DNA of 64,000 bases from Sinorhizobium alkalisoli. Lineage in GTDB: Bacteria > Pseudomonadota > Alphaproteobacteria > Rhizobiales > Rhizobiaceae. Both the position numbers and the translations under genes were made by a program. Shown here piece by piece: positions 32,234 to 41,030 of the stretch. Location: NCBI RefSeq assembly GCF_008932245.1, contig NZ_CP034910.1:1488001-1552000 (forward strand). Direction: 5' to 3'. Numbering within the stretch: the first letter of the stretch is position 1; every line of letters begins with the position of its first letter. Below the pieces are notes generated by a model. It was not told the DNA's origin. It saw nothing but the letters and a program-made list of their open reading frames with translations, and did no database searches.

Positions 32234-34747
32234 ATGACATCGATCTCACGCTCCGCCCTTCCTCTTTCCGGCGTCAGGGTCCTCGATTTCGGCCAGTACA
32301 TCGCCGGGCCGGCGGTGGCAATGATCCTCGGCGATCTCGGCGCGACCGTCGTGCATGTCGATCCGCCGGCGGGCCCCCTCTGGGACAATCCCGCCAATGC
32401 GATCCTCAACCGCAACAAGCTGATCGTTTCCATCGATCTCAAGACCGAAGAAGGGCTGGAACAGGCGAAGGCGCTGGTGGCGCAGGCGGACATAATCGTC
32501 GAGAATTTCCGCCCCGGCGTGCTCGCTCGGCTCGGTATCGATTTTGCGGCACTGCGCAAGGCCCGGCCGGAGCTGATCACCCTGTCGATCCCCGGTTTTG
32601 CTTCCAACGATCAGTTGCGCCGCGACTGGCGTGCCTTCGAGACGGTGATCGCGGCCTCCTCCGGCGTGTTCACCGACATGGGCCTGAACCGGGTGCTGAT
32701 GGGCATCAACCCGTCCTTCTCGCCGCTGCCGCTCGCGTCCGCCTATGGGACGATGCTGGCGGCCTCGGCCACGGTCCTGGCGCTCCAAGCCCGGGAACGC
32801 ACCGGGCATGGCGACCATATCGAGGTGCCGCTGGCAAGCGCAGTCATGGAGGGCCTGTCCTACAATTCGATCCAGATCGATGAGTATCCGCTGCGCTATA
32901 AGACCCAGCGCGAACGGGAGATCGAACGACGGCGGCGCGAAGGCCTGCCGATGGATATGTCCTATGACGAACTCCAGGAGTTCCTCGACCCCTTCTATCG
33001 CAGCTACATGTGCAGCGACGGGCGGATGTTCTACGTCGTCTGCCCTAGCCACAAGAACCATGCAAAGCGTTGCCTGCAAACACTCGGCCTTTATGACGAA
33101 CTCGTGGCAGAAGGGCTTCGCGAGGAGGAAGACACCTACCTGCCGGTCTCGGAGTGGTCATCGGACGTCTCGCTCGGCGTCTATCCCCTTCCGAAATATT
33201 GGGCCGACAAGATCGCGGGCCGCATGAAAGAAGTCTTCTTGACCAAGACGGCGGCGGAGTGGGAACGCATTTTCGGGGAGGGGCAGTTTCCGGGCGCGCC
33301 GCAGCGCTGGCTGAAGGAATGGATCGCCGACGATCACGCGAAAGCCGCGGGCCTGATGATCGAGGTGGAGGATCCGATTCTCGGCCGCATGATCCAGCCG
33401 GGACCGATGGCCTGGTTACAGGAAAGCGGCGAAGCCATGCTGACGCCGCAGCCGCGCACATGGGGAAGATTTCCGGACGCATTGGCAAAACTGTCAGAGA
33501 GCAAAGGTCCAACGTTGTTTGCTCCGACGACCAATGTCCCTGGCGGTTGGCTTGATGGTGTCAAGGTGCTCGATCTCTGCAACGTGATCGCCGGTCCGCA
33601 CTCGGTCGCCTATCTCGCCCGTTTCGGCGCCGAGGTGATCAAGATCGACCCCGCCAAGCCGCTTTACGATTGCTGGAATACTGTGATCTTCGGCATGTCG
33701 CATATGCGGGGCAAGCAGTCGGCGCTGCTGAACATCGGTTCACCCGACGGTCGGGTGATTTTCGAGGAACTGGTGCGGTCCGTGGACATCGTGGTCTGGA
33801 ATGCCACCGACCGCCAGGTCAAGGCGATGGGGCTCGATGCCGAGAACTTGAAGGCGCTCAATCCGCAGGCGATCTTCTGCCAGCTCGATTGCTTCGGTGG
33901 CGTCCGCACCGGGCCGCGCACCGACTATCTCGGTTATGACGATCTGGTTCAGTCGGCGACGGGCATTATGTTGCGCTTCGGCGGATCGATGCAGACGCCG
34001 GAAGAACATGCGCATGTCGGCACCATCGATGTCATGTGCGGCTTCGGCGCAGCCCTTGGTGTGGCGGCCGCCCTTTACCAGAAATCGAGGACGGGCATCG
34101 TCGGTCGGCCCCGCACCTCGCTGTCGGCACTGACCGGGCTCGCCCAGATTCCGTTCTGCTACGATTATCAAGGCCGCCGGCCGTTCGACGAACCGGCCGG
34201 GCGCGAGACCAGGGGCTATGACGCGATGTCGCGTCTCTACCAAACGGCATCCGGCGATTATCTTCTGCTTTGCGCATCGGAAGCGGATCTCCCGCGGTTC
34301 GAAAAGGTCGAGGGATTGAGAGGGCTTCCCTCGATGCCCGCATCCGATCGCGAAATCTATCTCGCGCAGGCGTTCATGACCGCGCCCGCTGAAACCTGGC
34401 AGCAGAGACTGCTACAGGCCGATATCGGTGTCTCGCTCTGCGAGAACATCGAAACGATCAGAAGCCGAAGCGCACGAATCGCGGACGGCAGGCCGGGGAC
34501 CGACCGCGGCAGCTATTCCTTCTCGATCTTCCCGGATCATCCCAGCGGGCACACCGTGACCCAACTCGATCCCTTTGCCATTCGTCCGGCCGTCGGCAAG
34601 GTCACGGCGGTCGCGCCGGCGGAAAAATACGGTGCCTCCACGCGCTCCGTTCTGAAGTCCCTGAACTATACCGACGCCGAGATCGACAAGCTGATCGCCT
34701 CCGGAACGATCAGCGAGACATGGAGCTCGCAATATCTGCCAAGCTGA
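32234..34747 (+). CDS. Tandem-domain family III CoA-transferase (CaiB/BaiF type)
   Basis: An 837-residue protein made of two CaiB/BaiF domains. Domain 1 (about 1-410) starts GVRVLDFGQYIAGPAVAMIL; domain 2 (about 435-837) starts GVKVLDLCNVIAGPHSVAYL. The aspartate that forms the acyl anhydride in this family is present in domain 2 (GTIDVMCGFGAALG) but seems replaced in domain 1 (LASAYGTML). It probably activates a carboxylic acid with CoA from another thioester. GGAGG lies upstream; the gap to the GMC gene is 27 nt, so the two form an operon. Confidence 0.88.
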   Translation: MTSISRSALPLSGVRVLDFGQYIAGPAVAMILGDLGATVVHVDPPAGPLWDNPANAILNRNKLIVSIDLKTEEGLEQAKALVAQADIIVENFRPGVLARLGIDFAALRKARPELITLSIPGFASNDQLRRDWRAFETVIAASSGVFTDMGLNRVLMGINPSFSPLPLASAYGTMLAASATVLALQARERTGHGDHIEVPLASAVMEGLSYNSIQIDEYPLRYKTQREREIERRRREGLPMDMSYDELQEFLDPFYRSYMCSDGRMFYVVCPSHKNHAKRCLQTLGLYDELVAEGLREEEDTYLPVSEWSSDVSLGVYPLPKYWADKIAGRMKEVFLTKTAAEWERIFGEGQFPGAPQRWLKEWIADDHAKAAGLMIEVEDPILGRMIQPGPMAWLQESGEAMLTPQPRTWGRFPDALAKLSESKGPTLFAPTTNVPGGWLDGVKVLDLCNVIAGPHSVAYLARFGAEVIKIDPAKPLYDCWNTVIFGMSHMRGKQSALLNIGSPDGRVIFEELVRSVDIVVWNATDRQVKAMGLDAENLKALNPQAIFCQLDCFGGVRTGPRTDYLGYDDLVQSATGIMLRFGGSMQTPEEHAHVGTIDVMCGFGAALGVAAALYQKSRTGIVGRPRTSLSALTGLAQIPFCYDYQGRRPFDEPAGRETRGYDAMSRLYQTASGDYLLLCASEADLPRFEKVEGLRGLPSMPASDREIYLAQAFMTAPAETWQQRLLQADIGVSLCENIETIRSRSARIADGRPGTDRGSYSFSIFPDHPSGHTVTQLDPFAIRPAVGKVTAVAPAEKYGASTRSVLKSLNYTDAEIDKLIASGTISETWSSQYLPS

Positions 34748-34857
34748 CCGACGACGGCGGAGACGGAGCTCTGAGGAGGGCGCCGGAGGCAGTCCGTTGA
34801 CGTGTGCGATGTCGTCGGCGGCTGAGGAAGTCCAGCATCGCATTGGGAGGAAATGCT

Positions 34858-35135
34858 ATGAAAGAAATGTTCGCGTCGACATGCCTTGCAGCGGCCATAT
34901 TGACCATTGGCAATAGCGCCTGGGCCGCCGATTGCGGCGAGGACACGATTGCCAGCATGAACTGGCAATCGGCCGAGGTGCTTGCCAGTCTCGACAAGTT
35001 CATCCTGACGAAGGCTACGGATGCAACGTCTCGATCATACAGGGAGACACGGTCCCGACGATCACGTCCATGACCGAAAAGGGCCGACAGGATCGGGGGA
35101 CGAGTAAGCTGCCTCTGATGGAAAACCGTAGTTGA
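34858..35135 (+). pseudogene. Broken periplasmic substrate-binding protein (glycine betaine/quaternary amine type)
   Basis: It begins with a signal peptide MKEMFASTCLAAAILTIGNS ending AWAADC, then DTIASMNWQSAEVLASLDKF. A single-base loss at about 35023 shifts the frame; in the next frame the family sequence continues as YGCNVSIIQGDTVPTITSMT before the similarity ends. Intact members have about 300 residues. The gene was probably the third of the operon and transported the substrate of the GMC/CoA-transferase pathway. Confidence 0.75.
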
Positions 35136-35250
35136 AAGTCAACTCTATTTCTGGGTCGACAGCAAAACCTTGGTTTGCCCGCACCGAGGCGGGGCCAACG
35201 GCGACCGGGCCGGAACCCATCGCACCATGTGATACTTTTCCGGCACCTGC

Positions 35251-36405
35251 TCAGACCGGGCCTGTCGACGGCAGTAGACGACGGGCGCCATTCATTGGCG
35301 CTGGTCGCGCCTGCTCCCGGTCACGGCTGGTGCGGGACAGGAACTTCAGCATCCGAGCCTCCTCCAAACGCAGTTCCGACTTCCCCCGGCTGCGCGCGTG
35401 CAAACGCCCGGCCGAGGAAGCGGAGGCGCCGCTGCCCAGGGCGATGATGTCCGGATGGATGTAGCTCTTGCGGCAGATCGCGGGCGTATTGCAGAGGACC
35501 GCGGCCGCAGCCTCGCTCATCTCTTTGACCGTCGGGCGCCGATCTTCTTCGATCGCCGCCCGTGCCGCCGCGAAGGCCGCCACACTGCCCGCCCAGGTAC
35601 GGAATGTCTTCGCTGATACAGAGAATCCGGCGATCTCCGCGAGGTACCGGTTGAGGCGACCGGAGTCGACGGCACGCAAGGCGTCACTCTCGTCCTTCCA
35701 GACGAACAACTGACGGCCCGGCAGGTCCGCAATCTCCTCCAGCAGCCGCTGCAGCTTGGGCCGGCGTAGCCGCCGCCTCACACGTTTTCCGCCCTTGGCG
35801 GTGAAGCTCAATTCGATGAACTCACTTCCAAGCTTGAGATGCCGCTTCAAGAGCGTCGTTGCACCGTAGGTCCCGTTTTCTTCCACATATGTGCGGTTTC
35901 CCGGTCGCAAATGCATTTCGTCGAGAAGCGCCACCATAGCTGCAAGCACGGTTTGGATACTTTCGGGCCGGCCGTCCATATGGCGTCGTATCGTCCGCCT
36001 TATCCGGGGCAATGCTTTCCCGAAAGGGATTAATTGCGCGAACTTGTCGGCACTTCTCAGCGCTTGCCAAGCTTGGTGGTAGCGATATTGCTTGCGGCCG
36101 CGCGCATCGTAGCCGGTCGCTTGCAGGTAGCCGTTCTCCTCAAGACAGATCCAGACATTCTCGTAGGCTGGCGGCAAGCCGAGGGACGCAATGCGTGCCT
36201 TGGTCTCGGGGTCGGACAAGATTGAACCATCCGGCATTCTGTAGACGAAGCCCTTGCCGCACCGTCGCCTTGTGATGCCCGGCTCGCAATCGCTGACAAA
36301 GACCAGATCCGCTGCCGAGATCCCCTGCTGATCCGCAAAGGGCGGCTCCCCCGCGGACCGCCGGGTTCCATACTTCTGCTGCCTCGCATCGAGTTGCAAT
36401 TGCAT
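35251..36405 (-). CDS. DNA topoisomerase IB (poxvirus/bacterial type)
   Basis: A 384-residue type IB topoisomerase that relaxes supercoils through a 3'-phosphotyrosine. The N-terminal domain has FVYRMPDGSILSDPETKARI and SLGLPPAYENVWICLEENGY; the catalytic domain has GNRTYVEENGTYGATTLLKR, RLRRPKLQRLLEEI, FSVSAKTFRTWAGSV and the active-site tyrosine in ICRKSYIHPDI. The ATG at 36405 starts the conserved part; upstream codons to 36444 are less likely. It shares a bidirectional stress promoter with the SDR gene at 36606. The C-terminal 40 residues are basic and variable. Confidence 0.9.
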   Translation of the reverse strand: MQLQLDARQQKYGTRRSAGEPPFADQQGISAADLVFVSDCEPGITRRRCGKGFVYRMPDGSILSDPETKARIASLGLPPAYENVWICLEENGYLQATGYDARGRKQYRYHQAWQALRSADKFAQLIPFGKALPRIRRTIRRHMDGRPESIQTVLAAMVALLDEMHLRPGNRTYVEENGTYGATTLLKRHLKLGSEFIELSFTAKGGKRVRRRLRRPKLQRLLEEIADLPGRQLFVWKDESDALRAVDSGRLNRYLAEIAGFSVSAKTFRTWAGSVAAFAAARAAIEEDRRPTVKEMSEAAAAVLCNTPAICRKSYIHPDIIALGSGASASSAGRLHARSRGKSELRLEEARMLKFLSRTSRDREQARPAPMNGARRLLPSTGPV

Positions 36406-36548
36406 CCGCTTCTTCTTTCTTCGAGCGTGAAGTCCGCATCGCAAGTAACGCGCGCGCTGCTCGATCGGATCCTCGGGCGAGCACTAAAAGCGGGCTGCGC
36501 CGCCGCCGCGTGTCATTTCAGATGCGCAAAGACCCGCGTTGGCGCAGG

Positions 36549-36575
36549 GGAACATATTCAGGCGCAGAATGTTCC
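36549..36575. promoter_or_regulatory. Bidirectional EcfG-type promoter between topIB and SDR genes
   Basis: The plus strand reads GGAAC (36549-36553), 16 nt, TGTT (36570-36573). The minus strand reads GGAAC (36575-36571), 16 nt, TGTT (36554-36551). The element is thus nearly symmetric and should fire both ways. Confidence 0.6.
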
Positions 36576-36605
36576 TCCGGCATTGGCCGAAGCGGGAGAG
36601 CTGCG

Positions 36606-37580
36606 ATGCGAAAATCTCTGAAAGACGCCGTGGTCGTCATCACAGGTGCCTCTTCCGGTGTCGGACAGGCAACGGCCGAAGCGTTCGCCAGCCGCGGGTC
36701 GAACCTAGTGCTTGCCGCGCGCGACGCAGCGGCGCTGCAAAGCGTGGCCAAGACGTGCCGCGCGCTTGGTGCGGTCGTTCTGGTCGTGCCGACCGATGTC
36801 ACCGATGCCGATGCCGTCAAGGAACTGGCGAGAAAGGCCATGAGCTTCGGCAGGATTGACGTCTGGTTCAGCAATGTCGGCGTCGGCGCGGTTGGGCGAT
36901 TTGAACAGACGCCGATCGAAGCGCATGAGCGCGTCGTGCGCACGAACCTCATCGGGCATTTCAACGATGCGCATGCGGCAATCCCCATTTTTCTGAGGCA
37001 GGGCCATGGCACCTTCATCAACATGATTTCGCTTGGCGGCTTCGCTTCCACCCCATATGCGGCCGCCTACAGCGCCAGCAAGTTCGGCCTGAGGGGCTTT
37101 TCCGAAGCGCTCCGCGCCGAACTTGCCGATCAGCGCGATATCCATGTCTGTGACGTCTACCCTACGTTCCTTGATACGCCCGGCGTCGCGCATGGTGCAA
37201 ACTATACGGGGCGCCGGTTGACCGTGCCGCCTCTGGTTTACGATCCACGCCGCGTCGCGCGGGCCGTCCTGCGCCTCGCTCAGCGCCCGCGTCACTCCGT
37301 TACCGTCGGCGCAATCGCCGATTTGACGCGCCTGGCGCATTTTCTTGCGCCCAACACAATGTCGCGGCTGCTTGCCCGGCTGACCTCTATGTATCTGAGA
37401 AGGGCGCCGCGAGCGGACAAGAGCAACGGCAACCTGTTCCGTCCTCCCGCGCAGCCGGGTGGTGTCGAGGGCGGTTGGCGGTCGCAGCACCGGGTGCCGG
37501 TTGCTGCCATCGCAGCCGCCGCAATCGCCGGTCTGGCGCTCGGGGTCGCGGTCCGGGGCGTTCCGCACCGACGGACCTAA
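36606..37580 (+). CDS. Short-chain dehydrogenase/reductase with C-terminal membrane segment
   Basis: A 324-residue SDR: VVITGASSGVGQATAEAFAS (cofactor), NMISLGGFASTPYAAAYSAS then K (Ser-Tyr-Lys triad). The last about 20 residues form a hydrophobic helix (PVAAIAAAAIAGLALGVAV) with a basic end, so it is probably tail-anchored in the membrane. The substrate is unknown. The ATG at 36606 follows GGGAGAG. It is under the bidirectional stress promoter shared with topIB. Confidence 0.85.
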   Translation: MRKSLKDAVVVITGASSGVGQATAEAFASRGSNLVLAARDAAALQSVAKTCRALGAVVLVVPTDVTDADAVKELARKAMSFGRIDVWFSNVGVGAVGRFEQTPIEAHERVVRTNLIGHFNDAHAAIPIFLRQGHGTFINMISLGGFASTPYAAAYSASKFGLRGFSEALRAELADQRDIHVCDVYPTFLDTPGVAHGANYTGRRLTVPPLVYDPRRVARAVLRLAQRPRHSVTVGAIADLTRLAHFLAPNTMSRLLARLTSMYLRRAPRADKSNGNLFRPPAQPGGVEGGWRSQHRVPVAAIAAAAIAGLALGVAVRGVPHRRT

Positions 37581-37671
37581 GCCGCCTGACTGCAGCGCAC
37601 TGGGCCATCCGGGCGCGCACCCGTTTTTTCCTCTTTGTTCGGGAAGTAGCGTTGCAGGACAGCGATGGGGC

Positions 37672-37917
37672 TTAATGGAGCGTCTTGGACTTCGAGGGGC
37701 GCACTGCTGCGGAGTCCTGTGCGATCGTGCTTGTACAGGCAGTGGCCAGAACGTATTGCTCGACCAATTCCATCAGCGCCAGCGCTATCTCCTCCCAGGA
37801 CCAGCCGGCGCTTTCCGCCCACCTCGTCAATGTTTCGAACTCGCTGTTCAGCGCCCGTTCGCATTCCCGCTGGCGCTCAGCTCTTTCTTCAAACACATTG
37901 GATGATAACTTTGTCAT
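37672..37917 (-). CDS. Small hypothetical protein, possibly leaderless
   Basis: An 81-residue helical protein (MTKLSSNVFEERAERQRECE, then ESAGWSWEEIALALMELVEQ) of unknown function. The perfect EcfG-type promoter upstream (37926-37950) predicts a transcript start within 0-3 nt of the ATG at 37917, and no ribosome site exists, so translation would be leaderless. Otherwise it shares the aromatic/acidic composition of other small stress proteins here. Confidence 0.55.
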   Translation of the reverse strand: MTKLSSNVFEERAERQRECERALNSEFETLTRWAESAGWSWEEIALALMELVEQYVLATACTSTIAQDSAAVRPSKSKTLH

Positions 37918-37925
37918 GACAAAGC

Positions 37926-37950
37926 AACGCCCAAGAAACACGAAGGTTCC
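37926..37950 (-). promoter_or_regulatory. EcfG-type promoter for the gene at 37672-37917
   Basis: On the minus strand GGAAC (37950-37946), 16 nt, CGTT (37929-37926): a perfect consensus match. Confidence 0.65.
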
Positions 37951-38096
37951 GGCTCCAATGCGTGAATATTGTGAAGAATAGGCAATACGGGATGGCGTGT
38001 TGAGCGGAACCCCGGCGAAGCCGCCGGGGCGATTGCGGCAAAGATCAAAGGGTCAACCACAAACTTGCGGGATTGTCGCAGCTCGAGGCGAGGCCC

Positions 38097-38300
38097 TCAC
38101 CAGGTCTGGCGACCGTACCAATCATCGATGTCTTGCCTTACACGATCTCTCGCTATTCCGTAGCGTTCCTGGATCTTGCCTTCGAGCTGTTCGCGGCTTC
38201 CATCGATCTCGTCAAGATCATCGTCGGTGAGGCGCCCCCACTGCTCCTTTACCCTTCCCTTGAGTTGCTTCCAGTTTCCTTCGATCCGATTCCAGTCCAT
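38097..38300 (-). CDS. CsbD family stress protein
   Basis: A 67-residue protein of the CsbD family: MDWNRIEGNWKQLKGRVKEQ, WGRLTDDDLDEIDGSREQLE, then GKIQERYGIARDRVRQDIDD. CsbD-like proteins are induced by general stress; their molecular role is unknown. AAGGAG precedes the ATG at a good distance. No GGAAC-N16-NGTT match is visible directly upstream, unlike its neighbours. Confidence 0.9.
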   Translation of the reverse strand: MDWNRIEGNWKQLKGRVKEQWGRLTDDDLDEIDGSREQLEGKIQERYGIARDRVRQDIDDWYGRQTW

Positions 38301-38453
38301 GGGAATACTCCTTCAAGAGACATCGTCCATCGCAATAATGCATGGGGCGGGCTTTTGGTTCGACTTGTGAACGGGAAATTTCCTGAACCCGGAAAGAAAG
38401 CTGCAAGTTTGCCGCCGCACAAGTGACAAAAGCTGCACTAGGGAGTGGTGCCC

Positions 38454-38478
38454 GGAACCATGACAGCCCATGGCCGTT
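38454..38478 (+). promoter_or_regulatory. EcfG-type promoter for the gene at 38512
   Basis: GGAAC at 38454-38458, 16 nt, CGTT at 38475-38478, a perfect match 34 nt before the ATG. Confidence 0.7.
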
Positions 38479-38481
38479 TAG

Positions 38482-38883
<402 letters not shown>

Positions 38884-39002
38884 AGGGGAGGGCTGATCGC
38901 TCAGCCTTTCTTCGATCTCGGGAGAATATCCGGGCTCTCAGGAACCAAAATGCTGCACAGGCATTTTCCCTCGCGTTACCAAAAATCTCGGGCAGAAGGA
39001 CA

Positions 39003-39533
39003 ATGGTCGATATGCCTGCCATCATCAGCGAAGCGCGTCAGCCGTCATCGCGAGTAGAACAACAGGTCGTCGATCTGATACCGGCGTTGCGGGCATTCGC
39101 GCGGACGTTCACATCGTCGTCCTTTGAAGCGGATGATCTCGTACAGGAAACTTTACTGCGGGCGCTCAGAAGCATCGACCAGTTCGCGCCAGGTACGAGT
39201 CTCAAGTCTTGGCTGTTCACGATCATGCGCAATGTGTTCCGGACGCAATATAAACTCAGGAAACGGGAAAGTCCGGGGGCGATGGATACCGCGGAATTGT
39301 CGATACCTGCGGCTCCTGCCCAGGAATGGTCGGTCCTCAATGGTGAGCTTCGCCATGCGCTTGAGTTGCTGACTCCGGAACACCGCGAGGTTCTTGTGCT
39401 GGTGGCCGGATTCGGGATGAGCTACAAGGAAGCCGCCGATATCTGCGATTGCGCGATCGGGACGATCAAGAGCCGCCTTAACCGGGCGCGCGAGGAATTG
39501 GTCACCCAGATGCATGGCAATCCTCTGAACTGA
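39003..39533 (+). CDS. ECF sigma factor, EcfG (general stress) type
   Basis: A 176-residue sigma-70 family factor with only regions 2 and 4. Region 2: FEADDLVQETLLRALRSIDQ and LKSWLFTIMRNVFRTQYKLR. Region 4: LTPEHREVLVLVAGFGMSYK and ADICDCAIGTIKSRLNRARE. These fit the EcfG/RpoE2 group that drives the general stress response in alphaproteobacteria. A NepR-like gene is convergent downstream. Upstream at 38941 GGAAC-N16-CATT is an imperfect self-type promoter. Whether this is the main EcfG of the cell or a plasmid paralogue cannot be decided here. Confidence 0.82.
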   Translation: MVDMPAIISEARQPSSRVEQQVVDLIPALRAFARTFTSSSFEADDLVQETLLRALRSIDQFAPGTSLKSWLFTIMRNVFRTQYKLRKRESPGAMDTAELSIPAAPAQEWSVLNGELRHALELLTPEHREVLVLVAGFGMSYKEAADICDCAIGTIKSRLNRAREELVTQMHGNPLN

Positions 39534-39552
39534 CGTTTCCGCCACGAACCAG

Positions 39553-39714
39553 TTACTTCATTCGCGCGGCAAGGGCGTTCTGCAGCCGTTGCGCCAGTTG
39601 CAAAAGCCGCTCCGGCACGGTCTCCTTTTGGATTTCCTCCATCAGCAAGGCGATTTGCTCGTCGACGGCCCTGTCTTCTCCGACCGGTTCCGCCGGGACT
39701 TTTGTTTCGCTCAT
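39553..39714 (-). CDS. NepR-like anti-sigma factor
   Basis: A 53-residue protein, MSETKVPAEPVGEDRAVDEQ then IALLMEEIQKETVPERLLQL and AQRLQNALAARMK. The helix-VPERLLQLAQRL pattern fits NepR, which holds EcfG sigma factors until the phosphorylated response regulator PhyR releases them. It is convergent with the sigma gene (20 nt apart) rather than in the usual nepR-ecfG order, and no phyR is in the window. It lies 100 nt downstream of the DUF3008 gene on the same strand and may share its stress promoter. Confidence 0.65.
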   Translation of the reverse strand: MSETKVPAEPVGEDRAVDEQIALLMEEIQKETVPERLLQLAQRLQNALAARMK

Positions 39715-39813
39715 CCGCACTTCCTATCCGTGGCAGGACCAGAAGATAAAATATCATTCCTCAGCCTCTGTAAATTCCAAATGGCCGACAAATGGCGCGG
39801 TGCCGGTATAGGC

Positions 39814-40002
39814 TCACGACTTCGAAGCGTGCTGCGGCTTGCCCTTGCGCTTCGTCGACGCGAGCTCCTCAAGCTCCCTTTCTGTCATCGATTCAACCAT
39901 TTCCTTCGAAGCGCCCTTGAGTTCGCTTTTCTTTTTTTCACCACGCTTGGCAGAAAGGGCTGCGCCGGCAGCCATCTGCTGCGCTTTCGATTTCGCAGGC
40001 AT
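39814..40002 (-). CDS. DUF3008 family small protein
   Basis: A 62-residue lysine-rich protein, MPAKSKAQQMAAGAALSAKR then GEKKKSELKGASKEMVESMT and ELEELASTKRKGKPQH, a clear DUF3008 member. Function unknown; members are typical of bacteria with stress-type small proteins. The ATG at 40002 follows GGAGAG. An EcfG-type promoter lies 37-61 nt upstream. Confidence 0.85.
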   Translation of the reverse strand: MPAKSKAQQMAAGAALSAKRGEKKKSELKGASKEMVESMTERELEELASTKRKGKPQHASKS

Positions 40003-40038
40003 TGCTCTCTCCTTTGCACGCTGCAGAAGCGGCAATGG

Positions 40039-40063
40039 AACCGGCCAGTAGGGATTATGTTCC
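40039..40063 (-). promoter_or_regulatory. EcfG-type promoter for DUF3008 (and possibly nepR-like) gene
   Basis: On the minus strand GGAAC (40063-40059), 16 nt, GGTT (40042-40039). A plus-strand match (GGAAC 40037-40041, N16, TGTT) overlaps it, but no gene follows in that direction. Confidence 0.6.
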
Positions 40064-40172
40064 GCCGATTCATCGGAGAAGACGCATTAATTGTGTATGG
40101 AACCGCGGCTGTGAAGAGGGGCGGCAGGCGGATGATAGCGTCTCTGCCAGGGCGGATGAGTTGACGCCACCT

Positions 40173-40961
40173 TCAGCGAAGGAGACCTTGCCCGCCATCT
40201 ACCCAGACCGGACTTCCCGTGACATGACGCGCAGCATCGGAGACCAGGAAACACACGACGTCGGCCACATCCTCCGGCTCTCCCGGTTTTCCTTCGGTCA
40301 GCGGAATGTCGCCTTCCGGCCACTTTACCGGAACCGCCGCTTCGTCTCGGCCGCGCTGGCTCGTATTGTCGGAAATATTGGTCTCAATGGCGCCGGGACA
40401 AACGGCATTGACGCGGATCCGGTGCTTCCCAAGCTCCAGTGCCAACTGCTTTACCATCGCCACCTGCGCCGCCTTCGTGGCGCTATAGGCGGTGGCCCCC
40501 GGGGTCGTGAAGGTACGTGTGCCGTTGATCGACGACACGACCACGATCGCGCCGCCACCGGCCGCCTTTAGATGCGGAACGCAAAAGTGCAGGGTGAGGT
40601 AGGTACCGCGAAGATTGGTTGCGATCGTTTCGTCCCATTCTTGCGGCTTCAGGTCTTCGACGGGCGCCCAGACGCCGTTGATGCCGGCATTCGCCACGAC
40701 GACGTCGAGGCGGCCGAATTTTCCGATCAGTTCTTCAACCGCCTCGCGCATATCAGCCTCGTGGCGGATATCGGCATTAAGAGCGAGAGCGTCGCCGCCC
40801 CGCGCGCGAATTTCATCGACGGTCGTCGCGGTCTCCTCCGGCGTGTGCCCGAGCGCGGCCACGGCGATATCGTCCCCAGCGAGCCGCAAAGCAATCGCCT
40901 TGCCGATACCTGACCCGGCGCCAGTGATCAGCGCCACGCGCTTCGATGCCGCCACATTCAT
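40173..40961 (-). CDS. Short-chain dehydrogenase/reductase
   Basis: A 262-residue classical SDR: VALITGAGSGIGKAIALRLA, VVVANAGINGV (NAG motif), VVSSINGTRTFTTPGATAYS with YSATK (Tyr-Lys), and the end VTGSPVWVDGGQGLLR. It resembles 3-oxoacyl-reductase/glucose-dehydrogenase-like enzymes. The substrate is unknown. The ATG at 40961 follows GGAGGG. It is a single gene, with DUF982 and CBS genes upstream on the same strand. Confidence 0.87.
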   Translation of the reverse strand: MNVAASKRVALITGAGSGIGKAIALRLAGDDIAVAALGHTPEETATTVDEIRARGGDALALNADIRHEADMREAVEELIGKFGRLDVVVANAGINGVWAPVEDLKPQEWDETIATNLRGTYLTLHFCVPHLKAAGGGAIVVVSSINGTRTFTTPGATAYSATKAAQVAMVKQLALELGKHRIRVNAVCPGAIETNISDNTSQRGRDEAAVPVKWPEGDIPLTEGKPGEPEDVADVVCFLVSDAARHVTGSPVWVDGGQGLLR

Positions 40962-41030
40962 CAAAAGGCCCTCCACCGAACGGCCCTGCCGCCGCGCAAG
41001 CCAATCATCGTACGCGACACTCGCATGCTA

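Noticed and set aside
38010..38029. CCCCGGC...GCCGGGG stem-loop as terminator between the 37917 and CsbD genes
   Set aside because: The stem is good, but no run of T follows on either strand, so termination by this hairpin is unsupported.
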